Assembly (NCBI GenBank): GCA_963765075.1
Contig: CAVXVA010000007.1
Location: forward strand, 186,001 to 250,000
Reading direction: 5' to 3'
DNA length: 64,000 nucleotides
Source: JAENVU01 sp963765075
GTDB lineage: Bacteria; Actinomycetota; Acidimicrobiia; IMCC26256; JAENVU01
In this document: one piece after another, positions 50,306-59,308 of the stretch
Numbering within the stretch: position 1 is the stretch's first letter
Layout of the letters: each line of letters begins with the position of its first letter
Position numbers and translations under genes: made by a program
The notes under the pieces: generated by a model
Told to the model about the DNA's origin: nothing
Database searches by the model: none
Seen by the model: only the letters and a program-made list of their open reading frames with translations

Positions 50306-51211
50306 TCAGTGTTTCTCGCTCTGCGGGTCGAACGCGTCGCGCAGGCCGTCGCCGATGAAGTTGACGCACAACACGGTGATGAGGATCGCGAGGCCGGGAC
50401 CGTAGATGAGGTACGACTTGTCGGTGCCGACGTAGCCCTCGGCGGTGGCGAGCATCCGGCCCCACGAGGTCTGAGGCGGCTGCACGCCGAAGCCCAAGAA
50501 CGACAACGTCGACTCGGTGATGATCGCGGCGGTCACCGCGAGCGTGGTGTTCACCATGATCGGACCGATGATGTTGGGAAGAATGTGGCGCACGATGATC
50601 CGGCCGGGGCTTGCCCCTGCGGCCCGGGCCGCCTCGACGTACTCCTTCTCGCGGATGGCCAACACCTGACCACGGACGACTCGCGCGATGCCCATCCAGA
50701 ACAAGAACGAGAGGACGAGGATGATGACGATGCCGGTGCTGCCGAACCGCTGCAGGGCGACCGCGAGGATCGCCAGCTCGGGGACGACGAGGAACACGTC
50801 GGTGAACCGCATCAGGAGCTGGTCGGCTGTTGATCCGAAGAAGCCGGCGACGGCACCGACGAGGGTGCCGAAGGCGACGGAGAGGATCGCAATGGAGAAC
50901 GCGATCTTCAGGGAGAGTTGGCCGGCGACCAGGATGCGGGTCAACTGATCCCGACCCAACTCGTCGGTGCCGAGCCAGTGCACCGAGCCCGGTCCGACCG
51001 GATCGCCGAGGAGGTCCTGGCGGTACGGGTCGAAGGGGCTGAGCCAGGACACACTGAAGCACCAGATGACCAACAGAATCAGCACGACCAACGCGATCAT
51101 CGCGCCACGGTGGCGGAAGAACCGCCGGCGGAACAGCTTCCACTGGGTGATCGGCTCGGGGGCGAATTCGAGTCCGGCAAGATCGGACGCGTCGGTGGTC
51201 TCGGCGGTCAT
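50306..51211 (-). CDS. ABC transporter permease (OppC/DppC-like)
   Basis: A 301-residue integral membrane permease with a cytoplasmic N-terminus, the OppC N-terminal helix (MIALVVLILLVIWCFSVSWL) and five further helices. The EAA loop (EYVEAARAAGASPGRIIVRH) contacts the ATPases. It is the second permease of the system; its ATG overlaps the end of the DppB-like gene. Substrate specificity is set by the lipoprotein. Confidence 0.9.
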   Translation of the reverse strand: MTAETTDASDLAGLEFAPEPITQWKLFRRRFFRHRGAMIALVVLILLVIWCFSVSWLSPFDPYRQDLLGDPVGPGSVHWLGTDELGRDQLTRILVAGQLSLKIAFSIAILSVAFGTLVGAVAGFFGSTADQLLMRFTDVFLVVPELAILAVALQRFGSTGIVIILVLSFLFWMGIARVVRGQVLAIREKEYVEAARAAGASPGRIIVRHILPNIIGPIMVNTTLAVTAAIITESTLSFLGFGVQPPQTSWGRMLATAEGYVGTDKSYLIYGPGLAILITVLCVNFIGDGLRDAFDPQSEKH

Positions 51212-52181
51212 GTGAGCCGAACCCGCGGGTCGAGGAATCCGTAGAGGAGGTCCGCGATCAGGTTGAACAGCATGATGAAGCTCGCGGTGATGATCATCCA
51301 GGCCACGACGACGTTGGTGTCACCCACCAACAGGGAGTCGTAGAACAACTGACCCATGCCGGGGATGGAAAAGATCTTCTCGGTGATGATCAGACCGCCG
51401 AACAACGCGCCGGTCTCGAGTGCCACGACGGTCACGAACGGGATGAGCGCATTCCGGGTCGCGTGGCGCCAGGTGATCGTCCGCCGCGGTACGCCCTTGG
51501 CCCGCGCCGTCCGGATGTAGTCGGTGGAGAGCACGTCGAGCATCGAGGTCCGCACGTATCGACTCCACGACGCGATGCTCTGCACCGTGAGGGTGAGCAC
51601 CGGGAGAAAGAGGTGGCGGAGGTAGTCGAGGTTGAACCCGCTCCCGCCGGCACTGTGCAGGCCGACGGTGAAGAAGATGGGCTCCTGCAGGTCGAACCAC
51701 TGCTTCGGCCCGACCGCGAGGAACTGCTGGGAGAGCAGACCGAACCAGAAGGGCGGCATCGCGATCCCGATGAACGCGAGCGCCGTCAGCAGGTAATCGG
51801 GCGCCGAGTACTGGCGCACTGAGGAAAACACGCCCACGAACAGCGCCACGCTGATCGAGAGGATCGAACCGAAGACGATGAGCTGGAACGTGTTCCACAT
51901 CGCCGGACCGAGCATCGCGCTCGACGTCTTGGTTCGTGCGGGAACTGGTGCCGAAGTCCCCCTCGACCACATTGCCCAACCACTTGGCGTATCGCACCGG
52001 AATCGGTTGGTCGACGCCGATTCGCTTCTCGCAGCGCCGCACCGCGGTGGTGCCTTCACGCGAGGTACGTAGCTTGTCGCAGGGGCTCCCGAACGCCTCG
52101 CTCGACAGCCAGAAGGTGAAGAACGAGGCGAACAGGATCACCGGGATCGCGTAGAGCGCCCGGCGCGACGTAGGTGAACAA
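51208..52181 (-). pseudogene. ABC transporter permease (OppB/DppB-like), frameshifted twice
   Basis: The gene reads from a probable TTG start near 52181 (LFTYVA), through RALYAIPVILFASFFTFWLS in a second frame, to VVEGDFGTSSRTNQDVE, then in a third frame MLGPAMWNTFQLIVFGSILS to the end (LLYGFLDPRVRLT). Each join skips one base, at about 52160 and about 51910-51930. The EAA loop (DYIRTARAKGVPRRTITWRH) and all helices are otherwise normal; total is about 323 residues. Its partner genes are intact, so an assembly or sequencing error is likely. Confidence 0.75.
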
Positions 52182-52263
52182 CGTCAGGTCTCACTCGGGC
52201 GCGTGGTCCGGTGTCGGAACACCGGGACCACCATTTGCACCATGAACGACGAGGTCGAACCGG

Positions 52264-53949
52264 CTAGTTCTTCAAACTCCACTGGTCGAGGTTGTAGAAC
52301 ATCGCGAAGATCGGGTTGTCGCCCGTCGGCCCCTCGAGCCGGTCACTCCACAGGGAGATGTTCGGCAACGGGTCGATCGGCAACGAGACCATGTCCCGAC
52401 CCATCACCAGGTCGGACCGCTTGCTGGCGGCGATGCGGGCGGACCGGTCGGAGGAGTTGTCGACCAGGGCCAGATCCGGGTCCATCTCGGGGATGCTGGT
52501 GCGCGTCCAGTTCTGCCCCGAGTTGTCGTTGGCCTGCGACGGGATGTTCGACGAGCACATGATCGCACACAACCCCGGCTCGAGGCTCGTGGCGGTCTGG
52601 GCGTAGAGACCGAGCTGGTAGTTCCCGGAAGGCAGCGATTTGCCGAACAGCTGCGCTGCGGTCTGGTTCTTGATCTTCAGATCGAAGCCGGCGTCGCCGA
52701 CTTGCTGCTGGATGATCTCTTCGGTGAGTTCCCGCCGCTTGTTCTGGGTGGTCGAGTTGATCGTGACCGACGCGGTCTTGCCGTTCTTCGCCCAGATGCC
52801 GTCCGAGTTCTTCTTCCACCCGTCGCCGGTCATGAGTTGGTCGACCTTGTCGAGGTCCAGCTTGTACTTGGCGAACTCGGTCGTGTCGGAGAATTCGGCC
52901 AGGATCGGTGGGTTGATCGTGTTCTGGGCACCCTTGACCCCGAGCTTGCCGAACAGTTTCTCGACGATGGCCTCGCGGTCGATCGCGTAGGCGAATGCCT
53001 GGCGTACGGCCACGGAGTCGAACGGAGCCTTGGCGTTGTTCATCCACAGCGCCTCGGCGTTCCCCGTCTCGGCGGTGAAGTCGGTCTGCGCGCCCTCGAT
53101 GCCCTTGGTCACCGCTTCGATGGCATCGAGCTGTGGCTGCGGGTAGATCGCGAGCACCTCACCGGATTTGAACGCCTGGAACTCCGCGGCGGTGTCGGGA
53201 ATGAAGCGGAAGATGACCTTCGAGAGCTTCGGCGCGGTGCCGTACCAGTTCGGGTTCGGCGTCAGGGTCACGTCGACGCCGCGGTTCCACTTGGCAATCC
53301 ACGGACCGCCCGACCAGTCGTAGCCGTTGGCCATGGCCTTGGCGCGGTCCTTGCCCTCGAGAATGTGGGCCGGGAAGATGCCGTAGAGGCCCCCGCCGAA
53401 CAAGGCCGTCCACGAACCGTACGGCTCCTTGAAGGTGACCACCGCGGTCTTCGGGTCGGTGGTGTCGACCGATTCGATCTTGTCGTAGCCCGACTTGTCG
53501 TAGATGTCTTCGCCGGTCGCGATCTGGCTCCAGGTGTACTCGAAGTCCTTGGAGGTGATCGGCTCACCGTCGGACCACTTGGCGTCCGGGTTGATCTTGT
53601 AGGTGACGGTCTGCTTCCCACCGACGTCGGTGACGACCGGTTCGCCCGCCGACATCAGACTCGGGACGTTGCTCCACACGCCGTTGACCTTGAGGAAGTC
53701 GAACACCCGCGGCATGGTGTGTTGCTGCATCGTGTAGACGCCCCACGCGGACCCACCACAGCTCGCGATCCAGTCGGCGCAGTCCATCTCCTGCTCGGCG
53801 CCGAGCACGATGGTGCCGTTGCCGCTCTTCGGCCCGGCCTTCGTGTCGGTCGTGTCGGAACTCTTCGAGTCGCCGCTGCTCCCGCAGGCGGCCAGTACCA
53901 ACCCGGCAACCATCGTGAGCGCAATCAGTGAGCGTCGGTGACGCAACAT
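52264..53949 (-). CDS. ABC transporter substrate-binding lipoprotein (family 5, peptide type)
   Basis: A 561-residue solute-binding protein. The signal peptide ends in LVLAAC (lipidated Cys near residue 22), followed by a Ser/Thr/Asp/Lys linker. The SBP family 5 pattern is clear: YKINPDAKWSDGEPITSKDF, GPWIAKWNRGVDVTLTPNPN and VRQAFAYAIDREAI. It captures peptides or related solutes outside the membrane for the permease/ATPase complex encoded downstream. ATG 53949 has GGGGAGG upstream. It is the first gene of the operon and likely sets substrate choice, which cannot be told from sequence. Confidence 0.9.
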   Translation of the reverse strand: MLRHRRSLIALTMVAGLVLAACGSSGDSKSSDTTDTKAGPKSGNGTIVLGAEQEMDCADWIASCGGSAWGVYTMQQHTMPRVFDFLKVNGVWSNVPSLMSAGEPVVTDVGGKQTVTYKINPDAKWSDGEPITSKDFEYTWSQIATGEDIYDKSGYDKIESVDTTDPKTAVVTFKEPYGSWTALFGGGLYGIFPAHILEGKDRAKAMANGYDWSGGPWIAKWNRGVDVTLTPNPNWYGTAPKLSKVIFRFIPDTAAEFQAFKSGEVLAIYPQPQLDAIEAVTKGIEGAQTDFTAETGNAEALWMNNAKAPFDSVAVRQAFAYAIDREAIVEKLFGKLGVKGAQNTINPPILAEFSDTTEFAKYKLDLDKVDQLMTGDGWKKNSDGIWAKNGKTASVTINSTTQNKRRELTEEIIQQQVGDAGFDLKIKNQTAAQLFGKSLPSGNYQLGLYAQTATSLEPGLCAIMCSSNIPSQANDNSGQNWTRTSIPEMDPDLALVDNSSDRSARIAASKRSDLVMGRDMVSLPIDPLPNISLWSDRLEGPTGDNPIFAMFYNLDQWSLKN

Positions 53950-53993
53950 CCGAGACCTCCCCGTCTCTAGGGTGACACCTGACAAAGGGACGT

Positions 53994-54224
53994 TCAGGAA
54001 ACCCGAAGCCCCAAGAGAACCGTCGTGAATCCGAACGACACCGCAGTGAGCACGGTGATGCGGTCGAGGTTGCGCTCGACCGCGGTCGCACCGGCCATCG
54101 AACCACCGAGCGAGCCGCCACCGAACATGTCGGACAGACCGCCACCGCGACCAGCGTGCAGCAGCACGAGGAAGATCAGCAGCATCGACACGAAGATGTG
54201 GAGCACCAGGATGATCGCGGTCAC
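53994..54224 (-). CDS. secG: Protein translocase subunit SecG
   Basis: A 76-residue protein with two transmembrane helices separated by the conserved glycine-rich loop HAGRGGGLSDMFGGGSLGGS. It is an accessory subunit of the SecYEG channel. It lies 93 bases after tpiA on the same strand, the conserved order gap-pgk-tpiA-secG. Its end is 44 bases before the transporter lipoprotein start. Confidence 0.93.
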   Translation of the reverse strand: MTAIILVLHIFVSMLLIFLVLLHAGRGGGLSDMFGGGSLGGSMAGATAVERNLDRITVLTAVSFGFTTVLLGLRVS

Positions 54225-54317
54225 GTTGACTTCTCCTTGAAAGACCGGTCGGAATCTACTCGCCGAACTAGGTCGCTCGGACCCATCATCGACAGAAAGG
54301 CGCAGGTGCCCGAAGAC

Positions 54318-55103
54318 TTACGCGCGGAATCGGATGATTCGGGCAAAATCCTCGGGGTCGAGCGAGGCACCGCCGACGAGCGCGCCGTCGATGCCCGGTC
54401 GTTCCATCAGCGACGCGATGTTGCCGGGCTTGACGCTGCCGCCGTACTGGATGCGCACCTGCTCGGCCGCGTCGTCACCGCCGACGGTACCCACCGCGGC
54501 TCGCACCACTGCGATCGTCGCCTCGGCGTCGTCCGGGGTGGCGTTCTTGCCGGTCCCGATCGCCCAGATGGGTTCGTACGCGACGACGGTCCGGGCGATC
54601 TGATCCTTCGCGATGCCGGCGAACGCGGCACGGACCTGGCCCTCGACCTTGGCGTCGGTCCCGCCGGCCTCCCGTTCCTCGAGGGTCTCGCCGACACAGA
54701 GGATGGGGGTCATGTTGTGTTTGAAGATGGCCTTGAGCTTGTCGTTGACCATCTCGTCGGTCTCACCGAAGATCTCGCGCCGCTCGGAGTGGCCCACGAT
54801 CACGTACTTCACGGTGAGCTTGGCGAGCATCGCCGGACTGACTTCACCGGTGTAGGCACCCTGGTCCTCGGCATGACAGTGCTGGGCGCCGAGAGAGACC
54901 GGGATGCGGTCCGAGTCGATCGTGGTCTGCATCGACCGGAGGTCGGTGAACGGAGGGCACACCACCACTTCGACGTCCTCGGTGTCCTTCTTGTCGAGGA
55001 GGTACGACAGCTTCTGGGTGAACTGGATCGCGACGAAGTGGTCGTGATGCATCTTCCAGTTGGCCGCGATGATCGGCCTGCGGCCGCCGATGGTGTCGGT
55101 CAT
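54318..55103 (-). CDS. tpiA: Triosephosphate isomerase
   Basis: A 261-residue TIM barrel. The catalytic residues are all present: Lys in AANWKMHHD, His in VGHSERREIFGE, Glu in VAYEPIWAIGTGK, and the phosphate loop IQYGGSVKPGN. It interconverts dihydroxyacetone phosphate and glyceraldehyde 3-phosphate in glycolysis. It follows pgk on the same strand with an 88-base gap. The first codons (MTDTIGGRRPII) precede the conserved start of the barrel as usual. Confidence 0.97.
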   Translation of the reverse strand: MTDTIGGRRPIIAANWKMHHDHFVAIQFTQKLSYLLDKKDTEDVEVVVCPPFTDLRSMQTTIDSDRIPVSLGAQHCHAEDQGAYTGEVSPAMLAKLTVKYVIVGHSERREIFGETDEMVNDKLKAIFKHNMTPILCVGETLEEREAGGTDAKVEGQVRAAFAGIAKDQIARTVVAYEPIWAIGTGKNATPDDAEATIAVVRAAVGTVGGDDAAEQVRIQYGGSVKPGNIASLMERPGIDGALVGGASLDPEDFARIIRFRA

Positions 55104-55191
55104 GTTGTGCCTTCCTTCTTTCCCGCTCTTGGCCCTGCGGGCCGGGCCGCTCGGGCCCCGCCTCGGGCGGTGTGCTTCAGGTGATCGAGTC

Positions 55192-56376
55192 TTAGCCCTC
55201 GGCTCGGGTCCTCAAAGCGGCCAAGCCGGGAAGGTCGCCCTGTTCGATGAGTTCGAGCGAGGCTCCCCCGCCGGTACTGACATGGTCGATCTGGTCGGCG
55301 AGTCCGAACTGGCGGACGGCCGCGGCCGAGTCGCCGCCGCCGATGATCGTGAAGCCGGAGCAGTCGGCGACGGCATGGGCCACGGCCTGCGTCCCCGCCG
55401 CGAACGGCGCCATTTCGAACACGCCCATCGGGCCGTTCCAGAGCACCATGCGCGCGTCGGCGATGACGTCGGAGAAGATCGCCGCCGACTCGGGACCGAT
55501 GTCGAGGCCCTTCCACCCCTCGGGGATCCGGCCGGCACCGACGATGCGGGTCGGCGCGGTGGCGCTGATGTCCTGTGCGATCACCACGTCGACGGGGATC
55601 TGAACCCGACCGGTCTCCAGCAGGCGGCGGCAGTCGTCGATCCGATCCGGTTCGACCAGGGAATCGCCGATCTCCAGGCCCTGGGCGGCGAGGAAGGTGA
55701 ACGCCATCGCGCCGCCGACGAGGATCGTGTCGCAGCGTTCGAGCAGTGCGTCGATCACGCCGAGCTTGTCACTGACCTTGGAACCACCGAGCAGTGCGAC
55801 GAACGGGTGCTTCGGCGCGTCGAGCATGCCCGAGAGCACTTCGACCTCCCGCTGCAACAGCCGACCCGCCGCCGCCGGGAGCAACCGTGGCGGACCGACC
55901 ACCGACGCGTGGGCGCGGTGACACGCACCGAAGGCATCGTTGACGTACGCGTCGAACGGACCGGACAGCGACACCGCGAACGCCGGGTCGTTCGCGGTCT
56001 CGCCCGGATGGAACCGAAGGTTCTCGAGCATCATCACATCGCCACCCTCGAGGCTGGCGGCCATCCCGGCGGCGGTCGTTCCCACGACTTCCGGCGCGAG
56101 CGCGACGTCGATACCGAGGAGTTCACCGAGGCGAGCCGCGACCGGCGCGAGGGAGTACCGGGGATCCGGCTGACCTTTCGGGCGGCCGAAGTGGCTACAC
56201 ACCACCACCGCGGCATCGTGATCGCGCAACCATTGAATGGTCGGCAGCGCGGCGACGATGCGGAGATCGTCGGTGATCACGCCGTCCTGGGTCGGCACGT
56301 TGAAATCGGCGCGTAGCAGGACGCGCTGATGCTTGAGGCGCGGGAGGTCCTCCAGCGATGGGACGCCCGGTGTCAT
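55192..56376 (-). CDS. pgk: Phosphoglycerate kinase
   Basis: A 394-residue kinase. Visible signatures are RVLLRADFNVP at the start, the GRPKG loop, GDVMMLENLRFHPGE, LLGGSKVSDK, and the C-terminal nucleotide-binding GPMGVFEM and GGGDSAAAV. It transfers phosphate between 1,3-bisphosphoglycerate and ADP. ATG 56376 has AAGG upstream; the frame is open further upstream, but those codons overlap gap. It lies between gap and tpiA. Confidence 0.97.
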   Translation of the reverse strand: MTPGVPSLEDLPRLKHQRVLLRADFNVPTQDGVITDDLRIVAALPTIQWLRDHDAAVVVCSHFGRPKGQPDPRYSLAPVAARLGELLGIDVALAPEVVGTTAAGMAASLEGGDVMMLENLRFHPGETANDPAFAVSLSGPFDAYVNDAFGACHRAHASVVGPPRLLPAAAGRLLQREVEVLSGMLDAPKHPFVALLGGSKVSDKLGVIDALLERCDTILVGGAMAFTFLAAQGLEIGDSLVEPDRIDDCRRLLETGRVQIPVDVVIAQDISATAPTRIVGAGRIPEGWKGLDIGPESAAIFSDVIADARMVLWNGPMGVFEMAPFAAGTQAVAHAVADCSGFTIIGGGDSAAAVRQFGLADQIDHVSTGGGASLELIEQGDLPGLAALRTRAEG

Positions 56377-56404
56377 CGTGACCTTTCCCTCGGCCGTCGA
56401 CGCG

Positions 56405-57436
56405 CTACTGGGCGCCGATGAAGCCGACGAGGTCGACCAACCGGTTCGAGTATCCCCACTCGTTGTCGTACCAACCCAGCACCTTGACCGTCGGGCCGTT
56501 GACCATCGTGTCGACGGCCGAGAACACGCAGGACGAGGGGTTCCCGACGATGTCGGCGGAGACGAGCGGCTCGTTGCTGTACTCGAGCACGCCGCGGAAC
56601 GTGGGGTTGGCGGCGGCTGCCGCGTACGCCGCGTTGACTTCCTCGACCGATGCCTCACGCTTGAGCGTCGCGACGAGGTCGGTGATCGAACCGGTCGGCG
56701 TCGGCACCCGCAGGGCCATACCGTCGAGCCGACCCTTCAACTCCGGCAGGACGAGCCCGATCGCGCGGGCCGCGCCGGTGCTGTTCGGGATGATCGAGAG
56801 CGCCGCGGCGCGCATCCGACGGAGGTCGGGCTTGCCACTGCGCGTCGCGACCGCCTGGTCCTGGAGCTGCTGGTCGGAGGTGTAGGCGTGCACGGTGGTG
56901 ATGAGGCCGCGCTCGATGCCGAAGCTGTCGTGGAGCACCTTGGCGAGTGGCGCGAGACAGTTGGTGGTGCACGACGCGTTGGAGATGACGGTGTGGGCAG
57001 CAGGGTCGAAGTCGGCGTCGTTCACGCCCATGCAGATCATCGTGTCGGCGTCGCCGCTCGGCGCCGAGATGACCACCCGTTTGGCGCCACCGGCGAGGTG
57101 CTTGGCCGCGTCGCCGCGGGCAGTGAAGAGGCCGGTGGACTCGATGACGACGTCGACGTCGTTTGCGCCCCACGGGATATCGGCCGGGTCACGCTCCTCG
57201 AGCTTCTTGATGGACCGTCCGTCGATGGAGAAGCCATCGTCGGTCTCGGCCACCTCGTTGGGGAGCACCCCACCCACGGAATCGTGCTTGAGGAGGAAGG
57301 CCATGGTGGCGGAGTCGCCGAACGGGTCGTTGACCGCGACCAACTCCACGCCGGCGTCGGCGCCCCGCGCCAGCAGTGCTCGCGTGAACGAACGCCCGAT
57401 CCGACCGAAGCCGTTGATCCCAACCCGTACCGTCAT
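56405..57436 (-). CDS. gap: Glyceraldehyde-3-phosphate dehydrogenase
   Basis: A 343-residue dehydrogenase: NAD-binding GINGFGRIGRSFTRAL, the catalytic Cys in SNASCTTNCLAP, and the C-terminal WYDNEWGYSNRLVDL. It oxidises glyceraldehyde 3-phosphate with NAD(P) and phosphate. The second-strand segment reads AVNDPFGD, the acidic residue suggesting NAD preference. ATG 57436 is preferred to upstream open codons. Its start is only 49 bases from the yvcK end, leaving no room for whiA, which normally lies here in actinobacteria. Confidence 0.97.
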   Translation of the reverse strand: MTVRVGINGFGRIGRSFTRALLARGADAGVELVAVNDPFGDSATMAFLLKHDSVGGVLPNEVAETDDGFSIDGRSIKKLEERDPADIPWGANDVDVVIESTGLFTARGDAAKHLAGGAKRVVISAPSGDADTMICMGVNDADFDPAAHTVISNASCTTNCLAPLAKVLHDSFGIERGLITTVHAYTSDQQLQDQAVATRSGKPDLRRMRAAALSIIPNSTGAARAIGLVLPELKGRLDGMALRVPTPTGSITDLVATLKREASVEEVNAAYAAAAANPTFRGVLEYSNEPLVSADIVGNPSSCVFSAVDTMVNGPTVKVLGWYDNEWGYSNRLVDLVGFIGAQ

Positions 57437-57485
57437 GACCCCTCCGTTTCGGGCGCCGTTGCCCGTTCGATGCTTCTGGCGACCC

Positions 57486-58397
57486 TCACGGGCCGAACTC
57501 CGACTCCAGCAGAGTCGTGAGTACGAGCGCCAGTTTGGCCGGTTCATGGACCGAGACGTCGGGTCGGGCGACATCTGCCAGCACCAGATCGACGCCCAGG
57601 TCGCGGAAATCCTCGGGATTCGACCGCAACGGGCTGTGCGAATCCACGATCAGACGGTCGACCCGGACTCCGAGATCCAGGACGGCCGCGACATGATCGA
57701 CGGCCGAGAGGCCCTGAGTTTCGGGCTCGAGCGCGGACAAGTTGGCGATCTGGACGATCGGCGCCGACCCCCGGGACAGGGCCACGCGGACGGCCTCGGC
57801 ACAGAGGGCCGGAATCAGGCTGGTGAAGAGCGATCCCGGCGCGAGCACGATCTGATCGGCCCGGTGGATCGCGTCGGTGACGCTCGCCGGCGACGGTGCG
57901 TCCGCGGGCACGAGTCCGACCCGTCGGATCCGGGCCGTGGAGTTCTGGACCGCGACCTGCCCTTCGACGATCGCACCACCCTCGACCTCGGCGCGGAGGA
58001 CGACCGCCGTCGAGGTCGCGGGAAGCACGTGACCGACGATCCCCAGGAGTTCCCCGGCGCTGGCCGCAGCTTCCTCCCAGTCGTGGGTCACCGCGGCGAG
58101 GCCGGCGAGCACCAGGTTGCCGACGGGGTGGCCCTCGAGGTCGCCCGCACTGAATCGGTGCTCGAACGTGTCGCTCCACCGCGAGGCGGCCGGGTCGCTG
58201 AGCGCGACCAGACATTTCCGGAGGTCACCGACACCGATGATGTCGAGATCGCGGCGGAGTCGACCGGTGGAACCGCCGTCGTCGGCGACGCTCACGATCG
58301 CGGTGATGTCGGAGGTGTACTGGCGAATCGCGCGGAGCGTCGTGGCCAGGCCGTGACCACCTCCGATCGCGACGACCTTGGGTGGCGCGCTACTCAC
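57486..58397 (-). CDS. yvcK: Gluconeogenesis factor YvcK-like protein (CofD-like fold)
   Basis: A 303-residue protein of the CofD/YvcK family. The nucleotide-sugar-binding N-terminus VVAIGGGHGLATTLRAIRQY and VSVADDGGSTGRLRRDL are diagnostic, with LAPGSLFTSLIPALC further on. In other bacteria YvcK binds UDP-N-acetylglucosamine and affects cell-wall and gluconeogenic growth. The GTG start at 58397 overlaps the rapZ stop by eight bases, so expression is coupled. The longer open frame upstream is the rapZ shadow. Confidence 0.9.
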   Translation of the reverse strand: MSSAPPKVVAIGGGHGLATTLRAIRQYTSDITAIVSVADDGGSTGRLRRDLDIIGVGDLRKCLVALSDPAASRWSDTFEHRFSAGDLEGHPVGNLVLAGLAAVTHDWEEAAASAGELLGIVGHVLPATSTAVVLRAEVEGGAIVEGQVAVQNSTARIRRVGLVPADAPSPASVTDAIHRADQIVLAPGSLFTSLIPALCAEAVRVALSRGSAPIVQIANLSALEPETQGLSAVDHVAAVLDLGVRVDRLIVDSHSPLRSNPEDFRDLGVDLVLADVARPDVSVHEPAKLALVLTTLLESEFGP

Positions 58398-59280
58398 GGT
58401 CGACGTCGCGGTGGCGGAGATGGGGGGCGTAGCCCAGCTCCGTGAGGGTTGCGCCGAGTGATTCGGCCACGGCCACGGAGCGATGACGGCCGCCGGTACA
58501 CCCGACTGCGATCGACAGGTACGCCTTTCCCTCCCGCTCGTACGCCGGCAACGTGAGCGCGAAGAGTTGCCGCAGCTGCTCGAGAAACGCCTGGGCATCG
58601 GGTTGGGCCAACACGTACTCCCGGACCGGCGCGTCCCGACCGCTGAGCGGCCGAAGGGTGTCGACCCAATGCGGGTTCGGGAGGAACCGAACGTCGAACA
58701 CCAGGTCGACATCGAGCGGCAGGCCGTGCTTGAACCCGAAGCTGACGACGTCGACCTGCAGCGCGGCACCGGTCGCGTCGGACGCGAAGATCGACACGAG
58801 CCGGTCGCGGAGCTGATGCACATTGAGCATCGACGTGTCGATGACGACATCGGCTCGACCCTTGAGCTCTTCGAGGAGTGCGCGTTCCTTCTGGATCCCT
58901 TCCAGGAGGCGCTCGGCGTCGGCAAGTGGGTGGGGCCGACGGGAGGCATCGAACCGCCGGACGAGCGCGTCGTCGGCCGCTTCGAGGAAGAGCACCCGAG
59001 TGCGCGCGCCGAGGCCGCGCAGTTCCGCGAGCGCCTCGTCGAGGTCGGCAACAAAGCTGCCGGTGCGAACATCGACTCCGAAGCCGTATCGCTGTGGACT
59101 GTTGCCGCCGCGTGCGAGTTCGGCGACCTTGCCGATCAGTGCGGGCGGGAGATTGTCGATGACGAAGAACCCGACGTCTTCGAGGACGTTGGCCGCCGTC
59201 GCCCGGCCCGCGCCGGACATCCCGGTGATGACCGTGACGTCGAGGCCGGTGGAGGGCTCGGATGGAGAAGGGTTGGTCAC
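58390..59280 (-). CDS. rapZ: RNase adapter/nucleotide-binding protein RapZ
   Basis: A 296-residue P-loop protein of the RapZ/YvcJ family. The Walker A motif reads TGMSGAGRATAANVLED, with Arg in place of the usual Lys, as in other actinobacterial RapZ proteins; FVIDNLPP follows, then the C-terminal VGCTGGRHRSVAVAE. It probably binds a nucleotide or GlcN6P and regulates cell-envelope precursor synthesis. GTG start at 59280. It lies between uvrC and yvcK in the conserved order. Confidence 0.92.
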   Translation of the reverse strand: MTNPSPSEPSTGLDVTVITGMSGAGRATAANVLEDVGFFVIDNLPPALIGKVAELARGGNSPQRYGFGVDVRTGSFVADLDEALAELRGLGARTRVLFLEAADDALVRRFDASRRPHPLADAERLLEGIQKERALLEELKGRADVVIDTSMLNVHQLRDRLVSIFASDATGAALQVDVVSFGFKHGLPLDVDLVFDVRFLPNPHWVDTLRPLSGRDAPVREYVLAQPDAQAFLEQLRQLFALTLPAYEREGKAYLSIAVGCTGGRHRSVAVAESLGATLTELGYAPHLRHRDVDRE

Positions 59281-59308
59281 CACTCCAGGATGGCAGACCC
59301 GGTGAGGG

